A stretch of DNA of 64,000 nt from Shewanella aestuarii. Lineage in GTDB: Bacteria; Pseudomonadota; Gammaproteobacteria; Enterobacterales; Shewanellaceae. The translations under genes and the position numbers were made by a program. Below the pieces are notes generated by a model. That model was not told the DNA's origin. It was given only the letters and a program-made list of their open reading frames with translations, and searched no databases. Of the stretch, positions 1-8,065 are shown piece after piece; the first letter of the stretch is position 1, and each line of letters opens with the position of its first letter. The DNA is taken from positions 186,001-250,000 of the forward strand of contig NZ_BMOT01000006.1 of NCBI RefSeq assembly GCF_014647215.1. The letters are read 5' to 3'.

Positions 1-107
1 GCTGACTGATTCATATCAGTAAGACCTGCTCCTAAATACATTACCTGCTAGAATCGATAAACCTTTGTCTCGCTATCAGTAACATTGAAAAGCCCCTTTA
101 ATGTGAG

Positions 108-674
108 CTAGGTTCGAGATGATTCTAATGAACTACAAATCAGCGCCAATGGTCCATTCATCATTTCAGTTTTGATCAAACTCGCATCATGACAACAACT
201 GATAGAGAACGCGAAACCATGTAAGTAATCAGCCAGCAAATCTAAACCGTCTTTTTCCACTTTTTTGAGTAAAGCTAAAGGAGCAATAATAGTTTGATAA
301 CGCTCAGTAAACACTTGAGCTGGTCCGTGTGATGTCATACTCAGCATAGTTTGTAGTAGCCCGTTGTACTCACGTAACAGCTCGATATAACTGACACATA
401 AACTTTTTAACTCGCCTTGCCAATTAAAACTTTCCTGAGGCTGATAGATCTCCGCCACAAGCGATGTGGTGAGCGCTTCCAACAAAGCATTCTTGTTTTT
501 GAAGTAGTAATAAATCGCCATAGGATCCACGTTTAATTGCGTTGCTAATGAACGGATACTTGGGACTTTTCCATCCATTTTCATCAAACACTTAGCTGTT
601 TCTAGGATGCTATCAGCACTTAACTGTGACATCTCCCCCGCTGGTCGTCCACGTTTTTTTTCATTGACAGCCAT
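108..674 (-). CDS. TetR/AcrR-family transcriptional repressor
   Basis: 188 residues, the usual TetR length. The N-terminal third carries the TetR helix-turn-helix: residues about 20-70 include SILETAKCLMK, IRSLATQLNV and the recognition-helix end AIYYYFKNKNALLEAL. The C-terminal ligand domain is not specific enough to name an effector. The gene is divergent from the reductase gene at 775, with 100 bp between them. That gap holds a perfect palindrome (700-716) starting 26 bp upstream of this start codon, so autoregulation and control of the reductase are likely (inference). The ATG at 674 is the natural start, just ahead of the basic stretch EKKRGRPAG typical of TetR N-termini. Confidence 0.88.
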   Translation of the reverse strand: MAVNEKKRGRPAGEMSQLSADSILETAKCLMKMDGKVPSIRSLATQLNVDPMAIYYYFKNKNALLEALTTSLVAEIYQPQESFNWQGELKSLCVSYIELLREYNGLLQTMLSMTSHGPAQVFTERYQTIIAPLALLKKVEKDGLDLLADYLHGFAFSISCCHDASLIKTEMMNGPLALICSSLESSRT

Positions 675-699
675 TTGTACTTCCCGATATACTCAAAAT

Positions 700-716
700 A
701 TTCTACATAGTAGAAT
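700..716. promoter_or_regulatory. Probable TetR operator
   Basis: Perfect inverted repeat ATTCTAC-ATA-GTAGAAT in the 100-bp divergent intergenic region between the TetR gene and the RibD-C gene. Size and symmetry fit a TetR-dimer operator. Binding is inferred from position only. Confidence 0.6.
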
Positions 717-774
717 TAATTTTAAACTATATTTTGACTTCGATCAACCACGACCAATTTAATGAGATACTTTT

Positions 775-1308
775 ATGGCAAACATCGTTTTTATTGCAAC
801 CAGTCTTGACGGTTTCATCGCAGATAAACAAGGCAAACTCGACTGGTTAAATTCGGTACCAAATCCAGACAATATTGATACTGGTTTCTTTGCGTTGATG
901 AAACGAGTTGACGGCTTGGTGATGGGACGCAATACACTCGATGTAGTTCTGAGTTTTGATTGCGATTGGCCTTACACAAAACCAGTGTTCGTATTGAGCA
1001 ACACTATGACGAAAGTGCCACAAGGCTATGAAGACAAAGTATTCTTAGTCAAAGGTGAATTGAAAGACATTATCGCGGAGCTGAATACTAAGGGATTTTC
1101 TGATCTATACATCGACGGTGGCGTGACTATTCAAAACTTCCTCAAAGAAGATCTGATCGATGAAATGGTGATCACTCGCTTTCCTATCCTACTTGGCGGC
1201 GGCGCACCTTTGTTTGATGAACTAAAACAGCCATTGAACTTCAAAGTTACTAAGAGTGAAGTATTGCTAGAAACCTTAGTTCAAACCTCTTACATGCGAG
1301 AGAAATAA
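775..1308 (+). CDS. Dihydrofolate reductase family protein (RibD C-terminal domain)
   Basis: 177 residues forming one RibD-C/DHFR-like domain. The N-terminus IVFIATSLDGFIAD, the GLVMGRNTLDVV segment near residue 48, DLYIDGGVTIQNFL near residue 115 and the LGGGAPLFDEL segment near residue 145 are hallmarks of this NADPH-dependent reductase-like family. It is not the folate-pathway FolA, which differs in active-site arrangement. The substrate is unknown; family members are often stress- or drug-linked. It is divergent from a TetR repressor and probably controlled by it. A rho-independent hairpin follows. Confidence 0.88.
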   Translation: MANIVFIATSLDGFIADKQGKLDWLNSVPNPDNIDTGFFALMKRVDGLVMGRNTLDVVLSFDCDWPYTKPVFVLSNTMTKVPQGYEDKVFLVKGELKDIIAELNTKGFSDLYIDGGVTIQNFLKEDLIDEMVITRFPILLGGGAPLFDELKQPLNFKVTKSEVLLETLVQTSYMREK

Positions 1309-1328
1309 TCTCAATTTCTGCATCTAAA

Positions 1329-1357
1329 AACGCCCTTCACAACAAAGTGAAGGGCTT
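1329..1357 (+). terminator. Rho-independent terminator after the RibD-C gene
   Basis: Stem GCCCTTCAC/GTGAAGGGC with loop AACAAA followed by TTTT, 20 bp after the stop codon of the 775-1308 gene. Confidence 0.8.
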
Positions 1358-1456
1358 TTGCCGTCTATTTGAGCAGCAGGGATCTGATATTGTCTTTTGC
1401 CTCACCCTTTAATTTATAAATTGAAAAGTTCTCTAATTGTCTAACTAACAATACTA

Positions 1457-1484
1457 GATGTAACTCATTTGGGGTCAAAAGTGA
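1457..1484. repeat. Palindromic repeat, TAACTCA...TGAGTTA family
   Basis: About 28 bp reading TAACTCATTT-GGGGTC-AAAAGTGAGTTA, an imperfect hairpin. Closely related copies occur at 41303-41335 and, degenerate, at 41102-41130 and 42657-42687. Here it lies upstream of the accessory membrane-protein gene at 1571-1957. Confidence 0.6.
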
Positions 1485-1502
1485 GTTAGTATCTAATAAC
1501 TA

Positions 1503-1551
1503 AAGTGACTATTCGTATTATGATAAGTCTGGGTTAACGCTATAGTCACTT
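1503..1551. repeat. 10-bp perfect inverted repeat
   Basis: AAGTGACTAT at 1503-1512 and ATAGTCACTT at 1542-1551 form a perfect inverted repeat with a 29-bp spacer. A further direct copy of ATAGTCACTT is at 1989-1998, so the gene between 1571 and 1957 is flanked by direct repeats. Function unknown. Confidence 0.55.
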
Positions 1552-1570
1552 GTTGTATTTAATATACCGA

Positions 1571-1957
1571 CTATTTAGTTGTAATATCATTTTTTACAAG
1601 TAGATCTTCATTCTCAACATTACTACAAGTTCTAAGCGTACCATTTAAAGCTGAATCAGAAGCTTGCTTTGTTGTTACTCGCGCGCTTAACTTATTACCT
1701 ATTATTGATAGTTTACTCTCAATAATAGGTCTAATTTTATTACCGATGGGGGTTCCGATACATATACCAAGAAAAGCAGGTCCAAGGGCTGGGATTTGAT
1801 AAATTAAAACAAACCATCCACCAACTTGACCAGAAATTGCAAAAAAAATAAATAATATAATGTTACCAATTACATATGTATACGCAACATGCCTAAATTT
1901 CAATAACATACTAAGAAGAATAAATAAAACTGTAACTCCTAAAGAAAACATAACCAT
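1571..1957 (-). CDS. Small hypothetical membrane protein
   Basis: 128 residues. The first 75 are strongly hydrophobic, with likely membrane segments around residues 4-20, 27-45 and 50-70, and a glycine-rich GICIGTPIGNK turn. The C-terminal 45 residues are polar. I do not recognise the family. The start at 1957 has a good Shine-Dalgarno (GGAGGG about 8 nt upstream). The DNA is more AT-rich than neighbouring core genes and the gene is bracketed by short repeats, which suggests recent acquisition (inference). Confidence 0.65.
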   Translation of the reverse strand: MVMFSLGVTVLFILLSMLLKFRHVAYTYVIGNIILFIFFAISGQVGGWFVLIYQIPALGPAFLGICIGTPIGNKIRPIIESKLSIIGNKLSARVTTKQASDSALNGTLRTCSNVENEDLLVKNDITTK

Positions 1958-2444
1958 TATTTAGACCCTCCGTGGATTCATATTAAACATAGTCACTTAT
2001 TAACTGACTTTCCCAATGATTTAAGTTACTTGAATTATTGATTTATAGCACCTTACATTTCCTATAGCATTGATGTAAAGCGATAAATTGTCATTAAAAC
2101 CCCAAAATAAACCGAAGTTTCCTAAATAGCATAAGTTAGTTTTTTATTGAATCGAACGTAAGCGCTTTTCATTAGAACTTTGGTTCTAAACACGCTTCGG
2201 GGGCGAACTAAGCTAGTATTTTAAGAATAATCTTATTCGACTCAATCTTGAAAACCTGCAGGCAAAAAAAAGCCTACTCATAGAGTAGGCTGACATGTAT
2301 CAAGCATCCAATTGGGGAAAAGGAAAGCTAGTATCACTTGGGGGAGTGATAAGGGAATCAATCAAGTTGATCAATTACCCGAGTCAAAACGTCAAAACGA
2401 CGAAAAAAGGTGGTGAATAGTCAAACGGAAATAAGTAAAGCGAG
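1958..2444. other. Gene-poor intergenic stretch
   Basis: About 490 bases between the small membrane-protein gene and the 30-codon gene. It holds the direct repeat ATAGTCACTT (1989-1998) and, at 2264-2291, the terminator of the 30-codon gene. I see nothing else convincing. Confidence 0.5.
2264..2291 (-). terminator. Terminator of the 30-codon gene
   Basis: Perfect stem AGCCTACTC/GAGTAGGCT with a three-base loop, followed on the minus strand by eight T. It lies about 150 bp past the stop codon of the small gene at 2445-2537. With the promoter at 2703-2730 it defines a transcript of about 430 nt. Confidence 0.85.
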
Positions 2445-2537
2445 TTAAAACTTCATGGCGAATAGACCGCCACGCAAAACCTCTGGGTTAATCCAAGTGT
2501 TTTGCCAATAAATTTTGCCATTGCCTAAATAAGACAT
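2445..2537 (-). CDS. Unlisted 30-residue small protein
   Basis: ATG at 2537 opens 30 codons ending in TAA. The peptide begins MSYLGNGKIYWQNTWINPEV and ends LRGGLFAMKF: rich in aromatic residues (two Tyr, two Trp, two Phe), glycine and asparagine, with no evident signal peptide or membrane helix. A strong Shine-Dalgarno (TTTGGAGAG) lies about 7 nt upstream. A sigma-70-like promoter (2703-2730), a leader of about 160 nt and a downstream terminator mark an independent transcription unit. I do not recognise the family. It might be a regulatory leader peptide, a peptide-product precursor or a small stress protein. No radical-SAM, protease or exporter gene is adjacent, which argues against a complete RiPP locus here. 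Confidence 0.65.
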   Translation of the reverse strand: MSYLGNGKIYWQNTWINPEVLRGGLFAMKF

Positions 2538-2697
2538 AATAAACTCTCCAAATTAAAGTTGTTAAACCTAGTAGTGGCTCTGGTCCGTGGAACTTACTTT
2601 TTCTCAATCCATTGAGACAACTTTCTTTCACTCGTTTCCTTGGAGATAACATCCATCCTGGATTTACTAGTATTGACGGCGTCACGCCAGCCAACGA
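2538..2697 (-). promoter_or_regulatory. Long GGA-rich leader of the 30-codon gene
   Basis: The leader of about 160 nt contains six GGA motifs on the minus strand. One is in the loop of a perfect hairpin, TCTCAATGGATTGAGA (2602-2617), one in CCAGGATGG, and one is the Shine-Dalgarno itself. The segment GGCGTGACGCC can also form a hairpin. GGA in hairpin loops is the known CsrA/RsmA binding signature. Control by CsrA is inferred, not shown. Confidence 0.5.
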
Positions 2698-2702
2698 GAG
2701 CA

Positions 2703-2730
2703 ATTATACGAAACTGTAATTAAATTACAA
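2703..2730 (-). promoter_or_regulatory. Sigma-70-type promoter of the 30-codon gene
   Basis: Minus-strand -35 TTGTAA (2725-2730), 16-bp spacer and a consensus -10 TATAAT (2703-2708). Predicted transcription start is near 2696. Confidence 0.7.
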
Positions 2731-2751
2731 GTATTTTTTGATCTTAATCAT

Positions 2752-2794
2752 AAAAAACCTTTATTAAGTAATATCATTACGAAATAAAGGTTTT
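2752..2794 (-). terminator. Terminator of the M17 aminopeptidase gene
   Basis: Perfect 12-bp arms AAAACCTTTATT (2754-2765) and AATAAAGGTTTT (2783-2794) with a 17-base loop. On the minus strand the stem is followed by a T-run. It lies 69 bp past the stop of the gene at 2863. Confidence 0.7.
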
Positions 2795-2862
2795 AACATT
2801 TCAAGATCAACTTATTAACAGTTATGTATAACACTGTTATTTAAATAGAATGTTGCAAATTT

Positions 2863-4392
2863 TTAATCTTTGGCAAAATGTAATAAAGCAACCAAAGGTT
2901 GTGCTGTCGGTTTACCGTATAACGGGTCACCTTCTGTCGCACTACCAGCAATGTCGATATGGGTATAACTCAATGGCAAATCACTTTGTAAGTGATGTAA
3001 GTCTAACCCTGAGGCCTTAAGCAAAAAGGCTGCCGGATATTGATGACCACGTGCAGTCACTGATGACGGACCATTATTGGAGGAGATCACATCAGCAGCG
3101 CCATTTTTATCTGCCACTTTATCGAAGTCTTCCGGGCGTAAATAAGACACTTCAAAAGGCTCTGCCCATTGTTGGCCAATCTGCTGAAGCTTTGCTGCCA
3201 CACCTTGTTGCTTGGCCACGGCATTTTCAACTAACGCGCTATATCCGCCGTAAGCTCTTACCACATGGCCCGTTAATGTCGCCACTGAAAACAAACTCGG
3301 GGCAGTAGCTTGGTTAGCCTGAATACGTAAATGCGATAATAAGTCAGCTAATACTAGACGACCTTCGGCATCTGTATTTCCAATACGTACCCGCACTCCG
3401 GCATGGCTGGTAATAATTTCATCGGTGACAAATGCCTCGCTGCCTATGCTATTACGCACTAAACCCAATTCAGCAATCACTTTGATCCCTTTAGGTTTAA
3501 GCAGTGATAATGTTTTCATTAACCCCGCTACTGCAGCGGCGCCGCCTTTATCGCGACTCATTCCCGCCATACCGCCAGCAATTTTAATGTCTGCTCCGCC
3601 TGTGTCATACACCACACCTTTACCGGCAAATAATAACGTTCGGGTAATTTCACCTTCCCCGGTATAAGTGAGTTTAACAACACGAGGATGATGCCTAGCA
3701 ACATCAAATGAACTGCGACCAACTGCACTCAGTAATGGGTAATCTTTCAGTAAAGTGGCTTTATCATCAACAACGGCAACCTCAAGACCGCTGTCTTTAA
3801 ACGACGCAACACAATAATCGGCAAAATGAATCGCGCTCATGCGCTCAGGTTCGGTACCACATAAGTCTCGAGCCAACACTCTGCCAGCTTCGAGGGCATT
3901 TAACACATCACTTTTAGGTTGACTGCTCATTACGCCAATAGCATTAAACGCAGGTGATAATGACTGTGCTTCCCTTGTTTCAAGCGGTTGCCATAACGCT
4001 TGGCCGCAAGCCAGTGCCGCAACTTCGGTGGCAAAGCTGAATCTTTGATCTTTTGATACTGCCACTATCAACAAAGGTTTTTTAGCGCCAGCATCTTTGG
4101 CTATCGTAATACCTTCTTTGGCAGCTTTAGCATAAATACGCACGTCGGCGTAATCATCATCTCCGGTGACAGGCGAGATAATCAATCGACCTCCGGCTAA
4201 GCCTGGGGCAAATAATAACGTGGCTTGTTTACCTACTCGATGATCAATGTGTTTGGCATGCTCAGCCAACAAAGTAATTTCTTGTTGGGCAACATCATTA
4301 AGATCAGGTGTGACTACCACTACGGCATCAAAACCTTCTCCGTCAAAAATCGCTTGATCGTTATTTACATCAATTACAGGCACCTGAAACAT
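2863..4392 (-). CDS. M17-family leucyl aminopeptidase-like protein
   Basis: 509 residues. The C-terminal two thirds carry the M17 catalytic signature [14 protein letters not shown] near residue 337, preceded by GKGVVYDTGGADIKIAGGMAGMSRDKGGAAAV, which supplies the metal-ligand Lys and Asp region. These are the two-metal site residues of cytosolic leucine aminopeptidases. It differs clearly from the canonical PepA encoded at 62093-63601, so the organism has at least two M17 enzymes. Expected role is cytosolic peptide turnover. It has its own terminator and is divergent from pepD. The name PepA or PepB cannot be assigned from sequence alone. Confidence 0.9.
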   Translation of the reverse strand: MFQVPVIDVNNDQAIFDGEGFDAVVVVTPDLNDVAQQEITLLAEHAKHIDHRVGKQATLLFAPGLAGGRLIISPVTGDDDYADVRIYAKAAKEGITIAKDAGAKKPLLIVAVSKDQRFSFATEVAALACGQALWQPLETREAQSLSPAFNAIGVMSSQPKSDVLNALEAGRVLARDLCGTEPERMSAIHFADYCVASFKDSGLEVAVVDDKATLLKDYPLLSAVGRSSFDVARHHPRVVKLTYTGEGEITRTLLFAGKGVVYDTGGADIKIAGGMAGMSRDKGGAAAVAGLMKTLSLLKPKGIKVIAELGLVRNSIGSEAFVTDEIITSHAGVRVRIGNTDAEGRLVLADLLSHLRIQANQATAPSLFSVATLTGHVVRAYGGYSALVENAVAKQQGVAAKLQQIGQQWAEPFEVSYLRPEDFDKVADKNGAADVISSNNGPSSVTARGHQYPAAFLLKASGLDLHHLQSDLPLSYTHIDIAGSATEGDPLYGKPTAQPLVALLHFAKD

Positions 4393-4585
4393 GATTTATC
4401 CTTATTCTTGTGGTCACTATGGCGATAGCAGCAGGTGAACTTTTTTAAGATCACGTCAGCTTTTAAAGTTAATTAATATTTACATAATAGCGTTTATACG
4501 TCGAAGAAAAACCCACTGTGTCACAATGGCATTTAAACAGCCTATGGTAGAATAATGTCATATTTATTCAAATTGAGGACGTTCC

Positions 4586-6046
4586 GTGACCGCATTAAAC
4601 CAATTATATCCACAACCTCTATGGCAATGGTTCGAACAAATTTGTGCTATTCCCCACCCTTCTAAGCATGAACAAGCATTATCAAATCACATTCAACAGT
4701 GGGCAAAAGGTAAAGGCCTGAGCGTTGTTGAAGACAAAGTAGGTAACCTGATTATCCGTAAGCCAGCAACACCTGGAATGGAAAACCGTAAAATTGTTGT
4801 GCTACAGGCTCACATTGATATGGTGCCGCAAAAAAATGCTGACAAAGTGCATGACTTTGAAAAAGATCCGATTGAAGCCTATGTTGATGGCGACTGGGTA
4901 AAAGCAAAGGGCACCACCTTAGGTTCAGATAATGGCATTGGTATGGCGTCAGCTTTAGCTGTTTTAGCCAGCGATGACATTAAACACGGTCCTTTAGAAG
5001 TCTTATTAACCATTGATGAAGAAGCTGGCATGACTGGCGCTTTTGGCCTAGAAGCCGGTTATTTAGATGCAGAGATTTTGATCAACACTGACTCAGAGCA
5101 AGAAGGTGAGATTTACATGGGCTGTGCTGGCGGCGTGGATGCACAGATATCCGTTCCCCTGTCATGGCAGGCGCCTGAGTTAAGTAATCAATCATTTAAG
5201 CTGACATTGTCAGGCATTAAAGGCGGTCATTCAGGGGTAAATATTCACCTTGGTCGCGGTAATGCTAACAAATTACTGGCGCGTTTCTTATTTAAATATA
5301 GCGATGAATTAGCCCTTGAACTCGTTGATTTCACTGGTGGTTCGCTGCGCAATGCCATTCCCCGTGAAGCCAGCATTAGCTTTATGTTACCAAGTGAAAA
5401 TGTTGATGCTTTAAAACACGCTATCAGTGATTTTCAAGCCGTAGTCCGTGCAGAGTTAGCCATTGCCGATCCAAGCATGTTACTGACCCTCGCTGCAATT
5501 GACGCCCCAGCTAAAGTGATGGGAGAAGATGCGCAAAACTGTTTAATCGATTTCTTACATGCTTGCCCCAATGGCGTGATGCGCATGAGCGATGAAGTTG
5601 AAGGCGTAACAGAAACATCATTAAACGTTGGTGTGATAAATACTGAGCAGGAAAGCGTTGAAATATTATGCTTGATCCGCTCATTAATTGATTCTGGTCG
5701 AGATGAAGTGCAAGGCATGTTAAATGCTTTAGCCAATCTTGCCGGTGCCAGCATTGAGTTTAGTGGCGCCTACCCAGGATGGAAGCCAGATAACAGCTCG
5801 CCGGTTATGGCCATAGTACGTGACACTTATAACGATATTTATAAAAAAGACCCAACCATTATGGTGATCCATGCAGGTCTTGAATGTGGCTTATTTAAAG
5901 AGCCCTACCCAAGCATGGACATGGTATCGATTGGCCCAACGATTCGCTACCCGCATAGCCCTGATGAAATGGTTAACATTGAAACCGTTGGTCAATACTG
6001 GCAGTTACTGTTAGCCGTATTAGAGCGCATTCCAGAAAAGGCTTAA
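4586..6046 (+). CDS. pepD: Aminoacyl-histidine dipeptidase (beta-Ala-His dipeptidase)
   Basis: 486 residues, the length of E. coli PepD. M20-family metal-site motifs are clear: AHIDM (His76, Asp78), LGSDNGIGMA (Asp115), IDEEAGMTGA (Glu145/146) and NTDSEQEGE. The C-terminal HAGLECGLF and IGPTIRYPHSPDE segments complete the dinuclear zinc site. It hydrolyses Xaa-His and other dipeptides in the cytosol. A GAGG-type Shine-Dalgarno lies just upstream, and the start codon is GTG (translated ...TALNQLYPQ). It stands alone, convergent with dinB. Confidence 0.93.
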   Translation: MTALNQLYPQPLWQWFEQICAIPHPSKHEQALSNHIQQWAKGKGLSVVEDKVGNLIIRKPATPGMENRKIVVLQAHIDMVPQKNADKVHDFEKDPIEAYVDGDWVKAKGTTLGSDNGIGMASALAVLASDDIKHGPLEVLLTIDEEAGMTGAFGLEAGYLDAEILINTDSEQEGEIYMGCAGGVDAQISVPLSWQAPELSNQSFKLTLSGIKGGHSGVNIHLGRGNANKLLARFLFKYSDELALELVDFTGGSLRNAIPREASISFMLPSENVDALKHAISDFQAVVRAELAIADPSMLLTLAAIDAPAKVMGEDAQNCLIDFLHACPNGVMRMSDEVEGVTETSLNVGVINTEQESVEILCLIRSLIDSGRDEVQGMLNALANLAGASIEFSGAYPGWKPDNSSPVMAIVRDTYNDIYKKDPTIMVIHAGLECGLFKEPYPSMDMVSIGPTIRYPHSPDEMVNIETVGQYWQLLLAVLERIPEKA

Positions 6047-6105
6047 ACGGCTTTTTATCGCTAACAAGATTTTGATATTCAAAATCAGCCTGAGTTAGCA
6101 AAATC

Positions 6106-7188
6106 TTAGAACTGCAAATCGAGTTGGGTAACTGACTTAGTTTGCAGTTTTTTTTCATTTGATTCCCCCACATCAGCCAAGCCAACACTGACACCTAATA
6201 ATCTTATGCCTCTGCCATTAGTGCGAGATAATGCTTGTGCTAATAAATCATAAAACAAATTGACCGACATTTCTGCGCTGCGATGCTCTATGGTGGTTTG
6301 CTTAAAATCATTAAATTTAATCTTTACCACTTGCTTATTTATCTGCCTACCTTTGGCGCTACGGCTAACTCGGCTATCTAATTCTTGGATCAATTGCGGC
6401 AATACTTGATGGCATTGCGCTAGGGTAAAAATGTCTTTTGCGAGAGTGGTTTCTACCCCTACAGACTTGCGCACACGATTGTGACTAATAGGCCTTAAAT
6501 CAATCCCATTAGATCGTTCAATCAATACACCACCAAACTTGCCAAAGGCTTCAAGTAATTTGTTTTTGGGATACTGCTGCACATCGGCACAGGTTTCTAA
6601 TCCCAATAGCGACAGCTTTTGTGCCGTCACCTTGCCGACACCCGGAATTTTCTTTAGCGGCAAAGTGCGAACAAATTCAGGAATATCATCAGGGGTTATC
6701 ACATACTGACCATTAGGTTTATTTAAATCGGAAGCTATTTTGGCAAGAAACTTAATTGGCGCGACGCCCGCCGATGCTGTTAATCCGGTTTCAGCTTCAA
6801 TGTCTGCTCGAATAGCTTTTGCGATTAAGGTCGCACTGCCGTGGTGTAATTGGCAATCAGACACATCAAGAAATGCCTCATCTAAGGATAAAGGTTCTAT
6901 TACATCGCTATATCGGTTGAATATCTCTCTTATCTGCTGCGATACCTCTTTATAAACCTGCATGCGGCCGGGCACTAATACCAAGTTAGGACATAACTTT
7001 AATGCGTGATAGCTAGACATGGCTGAACGAACACCAAATTGACGAGCAGCATAATTGCAGGTACTGATCACGCCACGCCGATCACTGCGTCCACCGACGG
7101 CAATCGGTTTATCACGCAATTCAGGAAAATCACGCATTTCAACAGCGGCAAAATAACAATCCATGTCGATATGAATAATTTTACGCAT
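6106..7188 (-). CDS. dinB: DNA polymerase IV
   Basis: Y-family translesion polymerase of about 360 residues. It starts [20 protein letters not shown], with catalytic Asp in [11 protein letters not shown] and SLDEAFLDV, the helix-hairpin-helix segment [17 protein letters not shown], and a little-finger domain ending with a Gln-rich tail near the beta-clamp-binding position. The frame extends upstream to a TTG at 7248, but homologues begin at the ATG at 7188, which I chose. A perfect LexA box lies 35-55 bp upstream, so SOS induction is strongly supported. Confidence 0.93.
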   Translation of the reverse strand: MRKIIHIDMDCYFAAVEMRDFPELRDKPIAVGGRSDRRGVISTCNYAARQFGVRSAMSSYHALKLCPNLVLVPGRMQVYKEVSQQIREIFNRYSDVIEPLSLDEAFLDVSDCQLHHGSATLIAKAIRADIEAETGLTASAGVAPIKFLAKIASDLNKPNGQYVITPDDIPEFVRTLPLKKIPGVGKVTAQKLSLLGLETCADVQQYPKNKLLEAFGKFGGVLIERSNGIDLRPISHNRVRKSVGVETTLAKDIFTLAQCHQVLPQLIQELDSRVSRSAKGRQINKQVVKIKFNDFKQTTIEHRSAEMSVNLFYDLLAQALSRTNGRGIRLLGVSVGLADVGESNEKKLQTKSVTQLDLQF

Positions 7189-7223
7189 AGTGGTATCAAC
7201 AGTAATCAGAGTGGTTTCAATAA

Positions 7224-7243
7224 TACTGTATATAAAAACAGTA
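7224..7243. promoter_or_regulatory. LexA (SOS) box
   Basis: TACTGTATATAAAAACAGTA fits the gammaproteobacterial LexA consensus CTGT-N8-ACAG, with both flanking TA bases matching. It lies between dinB (minus) and the PaiB-like gene (plus), 36 bp upstream of the dinB start and 99 bp upstream of the other. Confidence 0.92.
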
Positions 7244-7341
7244 TTCAATGGCGATGTATCAGATGGGTGAAAAGTTCATACTATGTCGATGTAACACCTA
7301 TATAATATAAAAAATCAACATATTACATAGGACGTTTACGG

Positions 7342-7965
7342 ATGTATGTTCCAGAAAAGTGGAAAATGGAAGCCACCAGTGACATTCAGCAATTTATTCA
7401 ACAACATGGTTTTGCCATGATTGTTTCAAGCGATTTAGAAGCATCACACTTACCGCTTATTCTTGAGCCTAACACTGCGAAACAAGGTGTTTTATATGGC
7501 CATTTTGCACGCTCAAACCCACACTGGAAAAACATCGTCGGCCGCTCTGTGTTATGTGTATTCAATGGTCCGCACGCGTATATTTCACCAACTTGGTATG
7601 ACGCCTATCCAGCTGTGCCGACTTGGAACTACATTACAGTTCATGCCAAAGGAGTGGTTGAGTTAACCGATGAAGCGACTACCCTAAAGATGCTCAATGC
7701 CACCATCAGTAAGTATGAGCCCAGTTTGCTTGAAGCGACTGATGAGAGTGAGGGTTTTATTCCCAAAGCATTCGAAGAAAAATTAGCTAAAGGTATTGTC
7801 GGGTTTAAAATTGTGATTAACGAATTACAAGCAAAACAAAAGCTAGGACAACATAGAAGTAATGCAGATCAACAAGGCGTGGCGAATGGGTTAGCAAACT
7901 CAACTGATTTAGATGCTCAGCAGCTATTTAACTACATGAAAGCGAATAATATTGGCATCGGCTGA
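7342..7965 (+). CDS. PaiB-like FMN-binding negative transcriptional regulator family protein
   Basis: 207 residues. It begins MYVPEKW, then GHFARSNPHWK near residue 54, the split-barrel segment SPTWYDAYPAVPTWNYITVHAKG and the C-terminal IVGFKIVINELQAKQKLGQHR. These are the landmarks of the PaiB family, a flavin-reductase-like split barrel. Bacillus PaiB was first described as a regulator of protease synthesis. The role here is unknown; FMN or haem binding is possible by fold. It is divergent from dinB and shares its upstream region, so LexA could also affect it, though the box is better placed for dinB. Confidence 0.85.
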   Translation: MYVPEKWKMEATSDIQQFIQQHGFAMIVSSDLEASHLPLILEPNTAKQGVLYGHFARSNPHWKNIVGRSVLCVFNGPHAYISPTWYDAYPAVPTWNYITVHAKGVVELTDEATTLKMLNATISKYEPSLLEATDESEGFIPKAFEEKLAKGIVGFKIVINELQAKQKLGQHRSNADQQGVANGLANSTDLDAQQLFNYMKANNIGIG

Positions 7966-8010
7966 TATGGTACAAAGTGACTGCTACAAGTGCGCTATTG
8001 ATTCTAAATA

Positions 8011-8042
8011 AAAAGCCCACCATCTTGCGATGTTGGGCTTTA
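8011..8042. terminator. Bidirectional terminator
   Basis: Stem AAAAGCCCACCATC/GATGTTGGGCTTT with loop TTGC (one mismatch), with A/T runs on both sides. It lies between the convergent PaiB-like and bacterioferritin genes. Confidence 0.8.
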
Positions 8043-8065
8043 ATTTGAAATGTAGATTTAAGCTA

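Noticed and set aside
2488..2703. 71-codon minus-strand open frame over the leader of the 30-codon gene
   Set aside because: It begins near the predicted transcription start, has no ribosome-binding site, overlaps the leader hairpins and runs in another frame than the well-supported 30-codon gene.
6060..6100. Nested hairpin GCTAAC..GATTTTGA/TCAAAATC..GTTAGC after pepD
   Set aside because: It probably helps to end the convergent pepD and dinB transcripts, but without a T-run I could not support it as a terminator.
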